A DNA stretch of 63,983 bases from Paenibacillus sp. JJ-100 (GTDB taxonomy: Bacteria; Bacillota; Bacilli; Paenibacillales; Paenibacillaceae). Made by a program: the position numbers and the translations under genes. The stretch covers positions 1 through 63,983 of the forward strand of contig NZ_CAOJCM010000013.1 in NCBI RefSeq assembly GCF_948329825.1, written 5' to 3'. This document shows positions 8,385 through 17,408 of the stretch, one piece after another (position 1 is the stretch's first letter; each line of letters starts with the position of its first letter). Under the pieces are notes generated by a model. That model had not been told where the DNA came from. It did not search any database and was given only the letters and a program-made list of their open reading frames with translations.

Positions 8385-9461
8385 ATGAAGGATTCAAGCC
8401 AACTGGACAATATGAATGATTTGTTGAGGCTGATCGCACCAGGTACACCTTTCCGCGAAGGTCTGGAAAATGTGCTGCGCGCCAAGACGGGCGCTCTGCT
8501 TGTTGTAGGATACAGTCCTGAAGTCATGGAAGTAGTCGACGGGGGATTTTCGATTAACTGTGATTTTTCCCCAAACTATCTGTATGAGCTTGCTAAAATG
8601 GACGGTGCGATTATTCTGAGTGAGGACTTGAAACGGATTTTGTACGCGAACACACAGCTCATTCCCGATTCCTCTATCTCGTCATCAGAAACAGGCATTC
8701 GTCACCGGACAGCAGAGCGAGTGGCCAAACAAACCGGCAAGCTGGTCGTGTCCATCTCACAGCGCCGAAATATTATTACCCTGTATCAGGGGACACTTCG
8801 ATATTCACTTAAGGAAATCGGGGTTATTTTGACCAAAGCCAATCAGGCGATTCAAACGCTTGAAAAGTATAAAGCTGTGCTGAAACAATCCCTTACGAAT
8901 CTGAGTGCCTCTGAATTTGAGGAGTTGGTTACGATTCCCGAAGTGGTTAACGTCATTCAGCGGACAGAGATGGTGTTGCGAATCAAAACCGAGATCGAAC
9001 GATACATTGATGAGTTAGGGAATGAAGGAAGGCTTATCTCCATGCAGATGGAGGAGCTTGTGGGTACAACAGAGGAAGAGGCGTGGCTGCTGTACAAGGA
9101 CTATGCCCGTGATGATAGCGATGACAAGATTCGTGAAATTATCGTCGGTTTAAAAAGATTGTCAGACGATGAGCTGCTTGATGCACACCACATTGTACGT
9201 CTGCTTGGCTACCCGTCTTCTGCGGCAACTTCCGAAGATTCGGTTGCACCACGTGGATATCGGGTATTAAATAAGATCCCTCGTCTGCCTAATGTGATTA
9301 TTCACAACCTGGTGGATCAATTCGAACAATTACCTCATGTCCTCATGGCAACGATTGAAGAACTGGATGAGGTGGATGGCATCGGAGAGGTTCGTGCCCG
9401 TACCATCAAGGAAGGTCTCAAACGTCTGCAGGAGCAAATGTTTATTGACAGACAGATGTAG
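8385..9461 (+). CDS. disA: DNA integrity scanning diadenylate cyclase DisA
   Basis: A 358-aa enzyme condensing two ATP into c-di-AMP, which scans DNA for branched lesions. The N-terminal DAC domain shows the hallmark DGA (73-75) and RHRTA (106-110) motifs. A helical linker follows, and a C-terminal helix-hairpin-helix DNA-binding region lies near residues 300-350 (TIEELDEVDGIGEVRARTI). All catalytic motifs appear intact. The gene follows radA directly, an arrangement conserved in Bacilli. Confidence 0.96.
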   Translation: MKDSSQLDNMNDLLRLIAPGTPFREGLENVLRAKTGALLVVGYSPEVMEVVDGGFSINCDFSPNYLYELAKMDGAIILSEDLKRILYANTQLIPDSSISSSETGIRHRTAERVAKQTGKLVVSISQRRNIITLYQGTLRYSLKEIGVILTKANQAIQTLEKYKAVLKQSLTNLSASEFEELVTIPEVVNVIQRTEMVLRIKTEIERYIDELGNEGRLISMQMEELVGTTEEEAWLLYKDYARDDSDDKIREIIVGLKRLSDDELLDAHHIVRLLGYPSSAATSEDSVAPRGYRVLNKIPRLPNVIIHNLVDQFEQLPHVLMATIEELDEVDGIGEVRARTIKEGLKRLQEQMFIDRQM

Positions 9462-9501
9462 AATCGGCTGTAACGGCTTCTAATGAATGGGGTGAAACAA
9501 C

Positions 9502-10233
9502 ATGTTAACTAGATTCATTCCAAACCTCTTTACCTTAGGTAATTTATTTCTCGGTATGATGGCTATTTTACTTGCCATTAACGGGAGCTACAGCTTGGCT
9601 GCCATAATGGTCATCGTTGCGATGCTACTGGATGGACTGGATGGGCGTGTGGCGAGGGCGTTGAATGCGCAAAGTGAATTCGGCAAAGAACTTGATTCCT
9701 TGTCCGATATGGTGTCCTTTGGCGCGGCACCAGCATTGATTATTTTCATGGTGTCGTTCCAGGATACGATGCCGATCTTCGCTTGGATCGCTACGGCTGC
9801 CTTTCCGATCTGTGGTGCCATTCGTCTGGCTAGATTTAATGTCCGTCCAGGCATACCGGGGTACTTCACAGGACTGCCGATTCCGGCGGCCGGCGGTGTG
9901 CTGGCTACGCTCTCTCTGTTCCATAAGGATATCGGTCCCATCAGTATGATGATTGCTACGCTGTTGCTGTCGTACTTAATGGTCAGTTCACTGAAATATC
10001 CCAATTTTAAAAAAGTCGGATTACCCCGCAAAGCAATCTGGATTGCTCCTTGGGTTGTGATACTAGCGGTAGCGCTCGCGGTTCTTTTCCCGGATCAGCT
10101 CTCCAAGTTGATATTCATTCCATTAGTGCTGTATGCTCTGTATGGTATGAAACATAATGTGCGGACGGCGGCTTCACGCAATCGCGCCAAAAAACGCAAA
10201 GACAGGAAATCTTCGCGATCTTCTGACAATTAG
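9502..10233 (+). CDS. pssA: CDP-diacylglycerol-serine O-phosphatidyltransferase
   Basis: A 243-aa membrane enzyme of the CDP-alcohol phosphatidyltransferase family, making phosphatidylserine from CDP-diacylglycerol and serine. The signature DG-x2-AR-x8-G-x3-D-x3-D is visible beginning at DGLDGRVARAL. Several hydrophobic segments follow, and the C terminus is strongly basic (KKRKDRKSS). A pgsA-type assignment is less likely because of length and motif context. It follows disA by 40 nt, a place where B. subtilis has no phospholipid gene. A bidirectional terminator follows. Confidence 0.85.
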   Translation: MLTRFIPNLFTLGNLFLGMMAILLAINGSYSLAAIMVIVAMLLDGLDGRVARALNAQSEFGKELDSLSDMVSFGAAPALIIFMVSFQDTMPIFAWIATAAFPICGAIRLARFNVRPGIPGYFTGLPIPAAGGVLATLSLFHKDIGPISMMIATLLLSYLMVSSLKYPNFKKVGLPRKAIWIAPWVVILAVALAVLFPDQLSKLIFIPLVLYALYGMKHNVRTAASRNRAKKRKDRKSSRSSDN

Positions 10234-10274
10234 AACAATGGTATCGTACTTATCAAACGATAAAATGAGTATAA

Positions 10275-10316
10275 AAAAAGCACGTACATTTCCTCAACGG
10301 AGAGTACGTGCTTTTT
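10275..10316. terminator. bidirectional terminator between pssA and the minus-strand gene
   Basis: AAAAAGCACGTAC (10275-10287) pairs perfectly with GTACGTGCTTTTT (10304-10316), giving A and T tracts on both sides, so it can end transcription from either direction. Confidence 0.92.
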
Positions 10317-10358
10317 GTTATTAGTAGCAGATTAATGACCAAGTAGCGAGGAGCTTGG

Positions 10359-10754
10359 CTAGGACAGATTAAACATCCCGAGCGTTGAACATTTCTGTGA
10401 TTCGTGATTCACGACCTCTTCCAAGTTAATGTCCAGTAGATTGCAGAGTGCAGACATATAGAACAGGTTGCGCCCCAACTCGGAGCTGATCACCTCTTTG
10501 CAGTTCTCACACAATTCACCTTCCACATGCGTTTCCAGCAGACCCTTGGCTTGCGAAATATCACTCTCGGGTGCATATTGCTGTTTGGTGGCGTGCAGCT
10601 CAATGCAGCCGCATTCGGTAATGGCTTTGGAAACAGCGCGGTTAACAGAGGCCCCGGCTTGTCCCGTTTTGGACAGTACATCAATCAGGCTGCGATGGCG
10701 CAGCAACAGTTCGGAAACTTGATCCTGAAAAGCCTGTAAACTTAGCGTACTCAT
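10359..10754 (-). CDS. conserved small cytosolic protein, function unknown
   Basis: A 131-aa protein of a family seen in Bacilli and Clostridia; I do not recognise a demonstrated function. It has several cysteines (CGC near the middle, CENC at about 83-86) and ends with GRNLFYMSALCNLLDINLEE, which resembles the E-L-G-x-x-L-F-Y helix of MazG-like pyrophosphohydrolases, though catalytic acidic motifs are not evident. The start is ATG at 10754: GAGGTG is nine bases upstream, whereas the GTG at 10766 overlaps that Shine-Dalgarno. It has its own minus-strand promoter (10787-10816) and is the only minus-strand gene in the first 59 kb. Confidence 0.8.
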   Translation of the reverse strand: MSTLSLQAFQDQVSELLLRHRSLIDVLSKTGQAGASVNRAVSKAITECGCIELHATKQQYAPESDISQAKGLLETHVEGELCENCKEVISSELGRNLFYMSALCNLLDINLEEVVNHESQKCSTLGMFNLS

Positions 10755-10786
10755 TTTGCCACTCACCTCGGATATGAATTGAATTC

Positions 10787-10816
10787 ATTATATGCCAATA
10801 AAAGTATTACTTTCAA
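10787..10816 (-). promoter_or_regulatory. sigma-A promoter of the minus-strand 131-aa gene
   Basis: Read on the minus strand: TTGAAA (10816-10811), an 18-bp spacer, TATAAT (10792-10787). It lies 33 bases before the ATG. Confidence 0.72.
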
Positions 10817-10925
10817 CCGATGGACGCAACATTTCCAAAAACTTCATAAAGACACGATTAGCATTCCGAAAATTGGATCATACTGGATATGAAAATGAAC
10901 AATGATTAAGGAGGTGCAGGAACTC

Positions 10926-12011
10926 ATGTGGAGAAAAGGCATTTTAACTTTTACTGGATTGTGCGGCGCATGGTTCGGGTACACGGCTTATCATCTGGCA
11001 GGCAAGTCCATTCCTTGGATGGCAGAATGGGTTCAATCAACAGGATTGCTGGGAGCTGGCGTATCGACACTGCTGGGAGCAGTACTTTTTATGTCCGTAT
11101 GTACGATTGGCGGTACAATGGTGGCAAACCGGTTGCAGAGCGGGATCGACTCTTTAGCTAGAATACCTATGAATGAGCTTGCAGCAGGCGCGGCAGGTAC
11201 TGTGGCTGGACTACTCGTTGCTTTATTGCTATATCCTTGTCTGAATTGGCTGGGAACCGCAGGAGAGGTGCTTCAAGTCGCTTTAACCGTTATTGCTGCA
11301 TACTCAGGGTATAGCTTGGCTATGGCTAAGAAGGACGATCTTGCAGCATTCTGGAAGTCAGGACGATGGGGGCATCCGGAAGCAGAAGAGCCACGCAGAA
11401 TGGAAGAACATAAAATATTGGACACCAGTGTGATTATTGACGGCAGAATCGCAGATATCTGCAAAACCGGATTTATCGAGGGTACCATTGTTATCCCGGA
11501 ATTTGTGTTGGAAGAGCTGCAGCATATTGCAGATTCCTCAGATCTACTCAAACGTAATCGTGGTCGTCGTGGGCTGGATATTTTGAACAAAATTCAGAAA
11601 GAGCTTGATGTGCAAGTCTTGATCTACGAAGGCGATTTCGAGGAAATCTCCGAAGTGGATAGCAAGCTGGTGAAACTCGCCAAAGTTCTTCAGGGCAAGG
11701 TGGTCACGAATGATTTTAATCTCAATAAGGTCTGTGAACTCCAGGGTGTGTCTGTGCTTAACATCAATGATCTGGCCAATGCGGTGAAACCGGTCGTACT
11801 GCCAGGAGAAGAGATCATGGTACAGATTATTAAGGATGGCAAGGAGCATGGACAAGGCGTAGCCTATTTGGATGACGGAACGATGATCGTTGTAGAAGGC
11901 GGACGCGAGTATATTGGCATGATGATGGAAGTGCTTGTAACCAGTGTACTCCAGACGTCTGCGGGACGAATGATTTTTGCCAAGCCAAAACTGTTGGAAA
12001 AAGCCCAATAA
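10926..12011 (+). CDS. yacL: PIN/TRAM domain membrane protein (YacL family)
   Basis: A 361-aa protein with four N-terminal membrane segments (about residues 1-135), a PIN nuclease domain beginning KILDTSVIIDGRIADI with a second acidic motif NDFNLNKV, and a C-terminal TRAM RNA-binding domain. The PIN acidic residues are present, so ribonuclease activity is plausible but not shown here. ATG 10926 is chosen over 10902 because AAGGAGGTG (10908-10916) lies between the two. In Bacillus it directly follows disA; here pssA and a minus-strand gene separate them, and it is followed by ispD. Confidence 0.92.
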   Translation: MWRKGILTFTGLCGAWFGYTAYHLAGKSIPWMAEWVQSTGLLGAGVSTLLGAVLFMSVCTIGGTMVANRLQSGIDSLARIPMNELAAGAAGTVAGLLVALLLYPCLNWLGTAGEVLQVALTVIAAYSGYSLAMAKKDDLAAFWKSGRWGHPEAEEPRRMEEHKILDTSVIIDGRIADICKTGFIEGTIVIPEFVLEELQHIADSSDLLKRNRGRRGLDILNKIQKELDVQVLIYEGDFEEISEVDSKLVKLAKVLQGKVVTNDFNLNKVCELQGVSVLNINDLANAVKPVVLPGEEIMVQIIKDGKEHGQGVAYLDDGTMIVVEGGREYIGMMMEVLVTSVLQTSAGRMIFAKPKLLEKAQ

Positions 12012-12113
12012 AAGCGGTATGATGGGTAGTGTATCGTTGAACGATGATGGATATCGAGGCAGATATGTATTGTTGCCCGGCGATAAACTGACAGACAAGG
12101 CAGGGATTGCGGC

Positions 12114-12806
12114 ATGGATAAAGGGTGGGGCGTTGTCATTGTGGCGGCAGGTCGGGGTACCCGCATGGGAACAACCGAGAGCAAACAATTTTTGCTGCTA
12201 CAGGACAAGCCCGTTTTCATACATACGCTTGAAGTGTTTGCGGCTCTGGATGAGATTCGTGAGATGATCCTGGTTACTGGAGCTGCAGATGTTGAACGAT
12301 GCCTGAAATGGGTAAAAGAATACCAGCTGGAATCTCGTGTCCGCGTGATCCCCGGAGGGAAAGAGAGACAACACTCGGTTCATGAAGGCCTTCGGGCACT
12401 GAACACGGACTGGGTCCTCGTTCACGACGGGGTACGTCCTTTTGTAAACCGTGAGCAGATTAGACACTGCATGGCTGCAGCTATATCGTGCGGAGGTGCT
12501 GTGTTGGCTGTGCCGGTGAAGGATACGATTAAACAAGTGAATGCGGAAGGTCTCGTTACGGCGACACCAGATCGCAGCAGTCTGTGGAGCATTCAAACCC
12601 CGCAGGCTTTTCGTCTTTCATCCCTGCTTGAGGCTCATGAAGCGGCGGAGCGGGACGGTTTCTTGGGGACGGACGATGCCATGCTGGCTGAACGCCAGGG
12701 AATATCGGTTAAGGTTGTGGAAGGCAGTTATACCAACATCAAACTAACGACACCGGAAGATTTACAGTATGCCGCGTTTTGGCTTAAGGGAGAGAAGAAG
12801 CGATGA
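12114..12806 (+). CDS. ispD: 2-C-methyl-D-erythritol 4-phosphate cytidylyltransferase
   Basis: A 230-aa enzyme transferring CMP from CTP to methylerythritol phosphate in the non-mevalonate isoprenoid pathway. The nucleotide-binding motif VVIVAAGRGTRMG opens the protein, and VHDGVRPF and the C-terminal NIKLTTPEDL are intact. ATG 12114 has only a weak Shine-Dalgarno (CAGGGA at about 12100), but the fold begins here. The stop overlaps the ispF start by four bases, implying translational coupling. Confidence 0.95.
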   Translation: MDKGWGVVIVAAGRGTRMGTTESKQFLLLQDKPVFIHTLEVFAALDEIREMILVTGAADVERCLKWVKEYQLESRVRVIPGGKERQHSVHEGLRALNTDWVLVHDGVRPFVNREQIRHCMAAAISCGGAVLAVPVKDTIKQVNAEGLVTATPDRSSLWSIQTPQAFRLSSLLEAHEAAERDGFLGTDDAMLAERQGISVKVVEGSYTNIKLTTPEDLQYAAFWLKGEKKR

Positions 12807-13279
12807 TACGTGTAGGACAAGGATTTGACGTGCATCAGTTGGTGGAAGGTAGACCGTGTATTATAGGTGGAGTAACTATTCCATATGAAAAAGGGCTGAT
12901 GGGCCACTCGGACGCAGACGTGCTGCTGCACGCAGTCAGTGATGCGATTCTTGGTGCACTGACACTCGGGGATATCGGCAAGCATTTCCCGGATACGGAC
13001 CCGGAGTATAAGGATGCTGACAGTTTGAAACTACTCGAGCGTGTATGGCAACTTGTGAAGGATCGCGGTTACAAGCTGGGGAATATCGATTCGACGATCA
13101 TTGCCCAGAAGCCGAAGATGGCACCATACGTTCCGCAGATGGCCGAAGTGATTGCCAAAGCGCTGGAAGCGGATGTGTCACAAGTGAACGTGAAGGCAAC
13201 AACAACAGAGCAACTGGGGTTCCCTGGACGGGGAGAGGGAATTGCAGCCCAGTCCGTTGTATGCCTGGTGCGTGTGTGA
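12803..13279 (+). CDS. ispF: 2-C-methyl-D-erythritol 2,4-cyclodiphosphate synthase
   Basis: A 158-aa enzyme cyclising CDP-methylerythritol 2-phosphate to the cyclodiphosphate, next step but one after IspD. The zinc ligands Asp9, His11 and His43 are visible in GFDVH and GHSDADVLLH, and the C-terminal TTTEQLGFPGRGEGIAA is typical. It overlaps ispD by ATGA and lies 33 nt before gltX. The length is standard for the family. Confidence 0.97.
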   Translation: MIRVGQGFDVHQLVEGRPCIIGGVTIPYEKGLMGHSDADVLLHAVSDAILGALTLGDIGKHFPDTDPEYKDADSLKLLERVWQLVKDRGYKLGNIDSTIIAQKPKMAPYVPQMAEVIAKALEADVSQVNVKATTTEQLGFPGRGEGIAAQSVVCLVRV

Positions 13280-13312
13280 TATCATCAACCAATTAGAAAC
13301 GGAGAGGATTAT

Positions 13313-14776
13313 ATGAGTTCAGACATTCGGGTGCGCTACGCACCTAGCCCAACGGGACATCTGCATATCGGGAATGCTCGTACAGCACTATTTAACTATT
13401 TGTATGCTAAACATAATAACGGAAAGTTTATCATTCGTATCGAAGATACAGACGTGAAGCGAAACATTGCGGGCGGAGAAGAAAGCCAGCTGAAATACTT
13501 AAAATGGCTCGGGATCGAGTGGGATGAGAGTATTGATGTCGGCGGAGAATACGGACCTTACCGTCAAACAGAACGTCTGGATCTGTATCGCAAATATACA
13601 CAAGAGCTATTGGACAAAGGTCTGGCTTATCGTTGCTACTGCACGGAAGAAGAGCTGGAACAGGAGCGCGAAGAGCAGTCAGCTCGTGGAGAAACTCCGC
13701 GTTACTCTGGCAAACACCGTGACCTGACACCAGAGCAGATTGAAGCATTTGAAGCAGAAGGCCGTGTGGCGAGCATTCGTTTCCGTGTACCGGCAGACCG
13801 CACCTATACATTCAACGATATGGTCAAAGGTACAATCTCATTCAACAGTAAAGAATCAGGCGACTTCGTCATTGTGAAAAAGGACGGCATTCCCACGTAC
13901 AACTATGCCGTTGCCGTGGATGATCACTTGATGAAGATCTCCCACGTACTACGTGGGGAGGATCATATCTCAAACACGCCGCGTCAGCTCATGATCTATG
14001 AAGCGCTTGGCTGGGAGCCGCCGCAATTCGGTCATATGACGCTCATCGTGAACGAAAATCACAAGAAACTGAGCAAACGTGATGAATCCGTGATTCAGTT
14101 TATTGAACAATACGATCAGCTCGGCTATCTGCCGGAAGCGATGTTTAACTTTATCTCCCTGCTTGGCTGGTCGCCAGAAGGAGAAGAGGAGATCTTCTCA
14201 CAGGAGCAGCTAATCTCCATTTTTGATACGAAGCGTCTCTCGAAAAGCCCGGCTGTATTTGATACTCATAAGCTGGCGCATTTGAACAACCATTACATCA
14301 AAAATGCTGATCCAGCACGGATTGCCGAGATGGCGATTCCGCATCTGCAAAAAGCTGGACGTCTTCCTGCCGAGCTGTCCGCGGAGCAAAAAGAATGGGC
14401 GTACACGCTTGTGCGCCTCTATCAGGAGCAGATGAATGCGGCATCCGATATCGTAGAGCTATCGGAAGTGTTCTTCCGTTCTGAGGTTGAGCTGGAGAGT
14501 GAAGGAGCTGCGGTACTGGCTGAAGAGCAAGTTCCAACCGTGCTGAAGGCATTTGCGGATAAGGTCCAGGCGAGTGACGAATTTACGCCGAGTAAAATGG
14601 CAGCTCTGATCAAGGAAGTGCAGAAGGAAACAGGCTTTAAGGGCAAACAGCTCTTCATGCCAATCCGCGTTGCATTGACTGGACAGACACATGGCCGTGA
14701 TCTGAATCAGACGATTGTGCTACTTGGCCGTGATACTGTCATTGAGCGTTTGCTTGCTCAAGTGAAAGGCCAATAA
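13313..14776 (+). CDS. gltX: glutamyl-tRNA synthetase
   Basis: A 487-aa class I synthetase. The HIGH signature appears as HIGN at 18-21 (PSPTGHLHIGNAR) and the KMSKS equivalent is KLSKRDES near residue 250. In Bacilli without glutaminyl-tRNA synthetase this enzyme is usually non-discriminating and charges tRNA-Gln for later amidation; that is inferred. ATG 13313 follows GGAGAGGA. The next operon begins with its own promoter only about 50 bp downstream, and I see no intrinsic terminator in between. Confidence 0.97.
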   Translation: MSSDIRVRYAPSPTGHLHIGNARTALFNYLYAKHNNGKFIIRIEDTDVKRNIAGGEESQLKYLKWLGIEWDESIDVGGEYGPYRQTERLDLYRKYTQELLDKGLAYRCYCTEEELEQEREEQSARGETPRYSGKHRDLTPEQIEAFEAEGRVASIRFRVPADRTYTFNDMVKGTISFNSKESGDFVIVKKDGIPTYNYAVAVDDHLMKISHVLRGEDHISNTPRQLMIYEALGWEPPQFGHMTLIVNENHKKLSKRDESVIQFIEQYDQLGYLPEAMFNFISLLGWSPEGEEEIFSQEQLISIFDTKRLSKSPAVFDTHKLAHLNNHYIKNADPARIAEMAIPHLQKAGRLPAELSAEQKEWAYTLVRLYQEQMNAASDIVELSEVFFRSEVELESEGAAVLAEEQVPTVLKAFADKVQASDEFTPSKMAALIKEVQKETGFKGKQLFMPIRVALTGQTHGRDLNQTIVLLGRDTVIERLLAQVKGQ

Positions 14777-14823
14777 ATCGTGTAAATATTCATTCGTTCA
14801 ACTTATGATTTGGATACTGCTGG

Positions 14824-14852
14824 TTGTCAGTCCCAAGGCTTTTCGCTATAAT
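14824..14852 (+). promoter_or_regulatory. sigma-A promoter of the cysE-cysS operon
   Basis: TTGTCA (14824-14829), a 17-bp spacer and TATAAT (14847-14852). The predicted start near 14859 is just upstream of the T-box leader. Confidence 0.82.
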
Positions 14853-14884
14853 AGCAACACGAGAGTTGAATTGTCATAATACGT

Positions 14885-15197
14885 TCATATAGAACAGCAA
14901 AGACCGGGAGAAGTAAGCTGATCCGGACAGATCCAGAGAGGATGGCCCCACGTGCAAATAAGTGGTGGCTGCGAGCCGTCCACTGTCTACAGCCTGAAAT
15001 GCACCCGTGAGCTGCACCGTCGAATCCGACCCCGCCTCTGTGTACAAGATTAGAGGAAAACGTCAGGATAGATGGCGACGATTGGTTCCCGTTACCGAGC
15101 CGCCAGAGGGTTCATTTGACCAAAAATAAAAATGAACCAAGCAGAGTGGGACCGCGATTAACGCCTCTGCAGCTTCGTGCTGCAGGGGCGTTTTTTG
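14885..15197 (+). promoter_or_regulatory. T-box riboswitch, Cys specifier, upstream of cysE-cysS
   Basis: A T-box leader that senses uncharged tRNA. Stem I brings the AGTA motif (near 14911) opposite GAA-A-TGC, placing TGC (Cys) at 15000-15002 as the specifier. The T-box sequence AGAGTGGGACCGCGA is at 15143-15157. GCAGAG (15141-15146) can pair with CTCTGC (15165-15170) to form the antiterminator, in competition with the terminator at 15161-15197. An extra hairpin GGTTCATTT / AAATGAACC (15109-15138) lies just before the T-box. The TGGG bulge would contact tRNA NCCA with a G-U or G-C pair at the discriminator position. Downstream genes cysE and cysS agree with cysteine sensing. Confidence 0.92.
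15161..15197 (+). terminator. T-box terminator
   Basis: ACGCCTCTGCAGC pairs with GCTGCAGGGGCGT around a short loop, followed by six T residues. It is the OFF state of the Cys T-box. Confidence 0.92.
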
Positions 15198-15288
15198 TTT
15201 AGGCGAGTGTGCATTGTGCATTACAATACCAAGGAACTTGCCGTCCGGCACACCCGGAAGACGAGAACCTGAACAAGAGGGGAAAATC

Positions 15289-15942
15289 ATGTTCAAAAAG
15301 ATCAGATCAGATATCCAGACGGTCTTTGAAAACGATCCAGCCGCCCGGGGTTGGTTTGAAGTGGTATTAACGTACTCAGGGCTTCATGCGATATGGGCCC
15401 ATCGTTGTGCGCACTATCTATACAAACGAAGATGGTACTCGCTCGCGAGATTCATATCACAGGTTAGCCGGTTTATGACAGGTATAGAGATTCATCCTGG
15501 AGCAACCATCGGCGAACGTTTGTTCATTGACCACGGTATGGGGGTAGTTATAGGAGAAACGTGTGAGATCGGTGATGATGTCGTCATTTATCAAGGAGTA
15601 ACTCTTGGCGGAACAGGGAAAGAAAAAGGGAAGAGACACCCGACAATTGGTAATAATGTGGTTATCTCTTCTGGAGCAAAAGTGCTGGGGTCTTTTCGTG
15701 TTGGGGATCAGAGCAACATCGGAGCGAACTCCGTTGTACTGAAAGAAGTTCCCGCAAATAGCACGGTAGTAGGGATTCCAGGTAGAATCGTCAAGCAGGA
15801 TGGACGGCGGGTGGATCGTCTCAGCCAACAATTGCCCGATCCGGTCATTGACTCTTTACGTAGTATGCAGCGGGAGATTGAACGACTGCAAGAAGAAGTA
15901 CGCACATTGCAAAATACACGTGAATCCGAGAAATGCACATAA
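15289..15942 (+). CDS. cysE: serine O-acetyltransferase
   Basis: A 217-aa enzyme making O-acetylserine from serine and acetyl-CoA, the carbon precursor of cysteine. An N-terminal helical region is followed by the left-handed beta-helix with hexapeptide repeats. IDHGMGVVIGETCEIGD contains the catalytic His, and TLGGTGKEKGKRHPTIG is the conserved active-site stretch. The in-frame extension to 15214 is rejected because AGAGGGG (15276-15282) points to ATG 15289 and homologs are about 217 aa. First gene behind the Cys T-box, so its expression should rise when tRNA-Cys is uncharged. Confidence 0.96.
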   Translation: MFKKIRSDIQTVFENDPAARGWFEVVLTYSGLHAIWAHRCAHYLYKRRWYSLARFISQVSRFMTGIEIHPGATIGERLFIDHGMGVVIGETCEIGDDVVIYQGVTLGGTGKEKGKRHPTIGNNVVISSGAKVLGSFRVGDQSNIGANSVVLKEVPANSTVVGIPGRIVKQDGRRVDRLSQQLPDPVIDSLRSMQREIERLQEEVRTLQNTRESEKCT

Positions 15943-16007
15943 CTGCATCCATCAACATAAACCATGGAATAAAGTGAAGGCAGTTTAGGATGAAAGGAAA
16001 AGTGACT

Positions 16008-17408
16008 ATGACGCTTCAGATTTATAATACGATGAGTCGTACCAAAGAGAAGTTTGTTCCACAAGAGCCTGGCAAGGTAAAGATGTATGTATGCGGACCA
16101 ACAGTATACGACTACATTCATATCGGGAATGCGCGCCCGGTAATCTTTTTCGACACAGTTCGGGGATATCTGGAACAGACCGGACATGATGTGAATTATG
16201 TCGTCAATTTTACAGATGTGGATGATAAACTGATTCGCAAAGCAGAACAGCTCGGTACGGATGTTCCCCATGTGGCGGAAAAATTCATTGCGGCTTATTA
16301 CGAAGACCTGGAAGGGCTAGGTATTCCCAAGGCTAGCAGTAACCCGCGAGTGACAGAGAACATGTCGCTGATTATTGATTTTATTAATGAGCTGGTTAAG
16401 AAGGGTTTCGCTTATGAAAGTGGCGGTGATGTATATTATCGAACAGGAAAGTTTGATAAATACGGCCAATTGTCGAAACAGAATCTGGAGGAGCTTCAGT
16501 TTGGTATTCGAATTGGTGTAGACGAACGGAAGGAACATCCGGAAGATTTTGTGCTCTGGAAAGCAGCTAAGCCGGGTGAAATTTTCTGGTCTAGTCCTTG
16601 GGGTGATGGTCGTCCTGGATGGCACATTGAGTGCTCTGCGATGGCAAGAGAATACCTTGGAGATACACTGGATATTCACGGCGGCGGTCAGGATTTGCAG
16701 TTCCCTCACCATGAGTGCGAATGTGCACAGTCTGAGGCTATTACGGGGAAACCTTTGGCAAATTACTGGATGCATAACGGTTTTATTCGCATAGATAACG
16801 AGAAAATGTCGAAATCCCTCGGCAACGGCGTTCTGGTCAAAGACCTGCGTAGTCAGTATAAACGTGAAGCCATTCGCTACTTTATGTTATCCACCCACTA
16901 TCGTAATCCGCTTAATTTCACAGAGGATACGATGGAGCAGGCGCAGAACAGTGTTGATCGAATCGCCAATGCGGTAGGGAACTTGAAGCATCGCCTTGGT
17001 GCCGTGACTGTAAATGAGGAGATCTCGGCAGAATTCGCAGCAAAACTGGACAAGATTCGACAGCAGTATCATGAAAAAATGCAGGATGACTTCAACACAC
17101 CGGATGCAATCACCACGCTGTTCGAATGGGCTGCTGAAGCAAACCAGTTGCTGCAACAGGATGTCGTTAATGCTGCTGAGATTCATGCTCTGCTTGAGCT
17201 CTTCAGTGAACTGAATGCCGTCCTGCGCATCTATACTGATGTCGAACCTGAACTATTGGACGAAGAGATTGAACGTTTGATCCAAGAGCGCGTGGAAGCG
17301 CGCGCTTCGAAAAACTGGGCCCGTGCAGATGAAATTCGTGATGAGCTTTCTGCTCAAGGTATTCTGCTGGAGGATACAGCTCAGGGAATGAGATGGCGTC
17401 GCAAATGA
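16008..17408 (+). CDS. cysS: cysteinyl-tRNA synthetase
   Basis: A 466-aa class I synthetase charging tRNA-Cys. The HIGH motif is HIGNAR in YDYIHIGNARPV, the zinc site includes Cys29 and the WHIECSAM and HHECECAQ segments, and KMSKSLGN is the KMSKS loop. ATG 16008 (MTLQIYN) is preferred over 15990: AAAGGA at 15993-15998 is nine bases upstream, and the length then equals the B. subtilis protein. The mrnC start lies inside its last codons, so the two are coupled. Confidence 0.96.
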   Translation: MTLQIYNTMSRTKEKFVPQEPGKVKMYVCGPTVYDYIHIGNARPVIFFDTVRGYLEQTGHDVNYVVNFTDVDDKLIRKAEQLGTDVPHVAEKFIAAYYEDLEGLGIPKASSNPRVTENMSLIIDFINELVKKGFAYESGGDVYYRTGKFDKYGQLSKQNLEELQFGIRIGVDERKEHPEDFVLWKAAKPGEIFWSSPWGDGRPGWHIECSAMAREYLGDTLDIHGGGQDLQFPHHECECAQSEAITGKPLANYWMHNGFIRIDNEKMSKSLGNGVLVKDLRSQYKREAIRYFMLSTHYRNPLNFTEDTMEQAQNSVDRIANAVGNLKHRLGAVTVNEEISAEFAAKLDKIRQQYHEKMQDDFNTPDAITTLFEWAAEANQLLQQDVVNAAEIHALLELFSELNAVLRIYTDVEPELLDEEIERLIQERVEARASKNWARADEIRDELSAQGILLEDTAQGMRWRRK

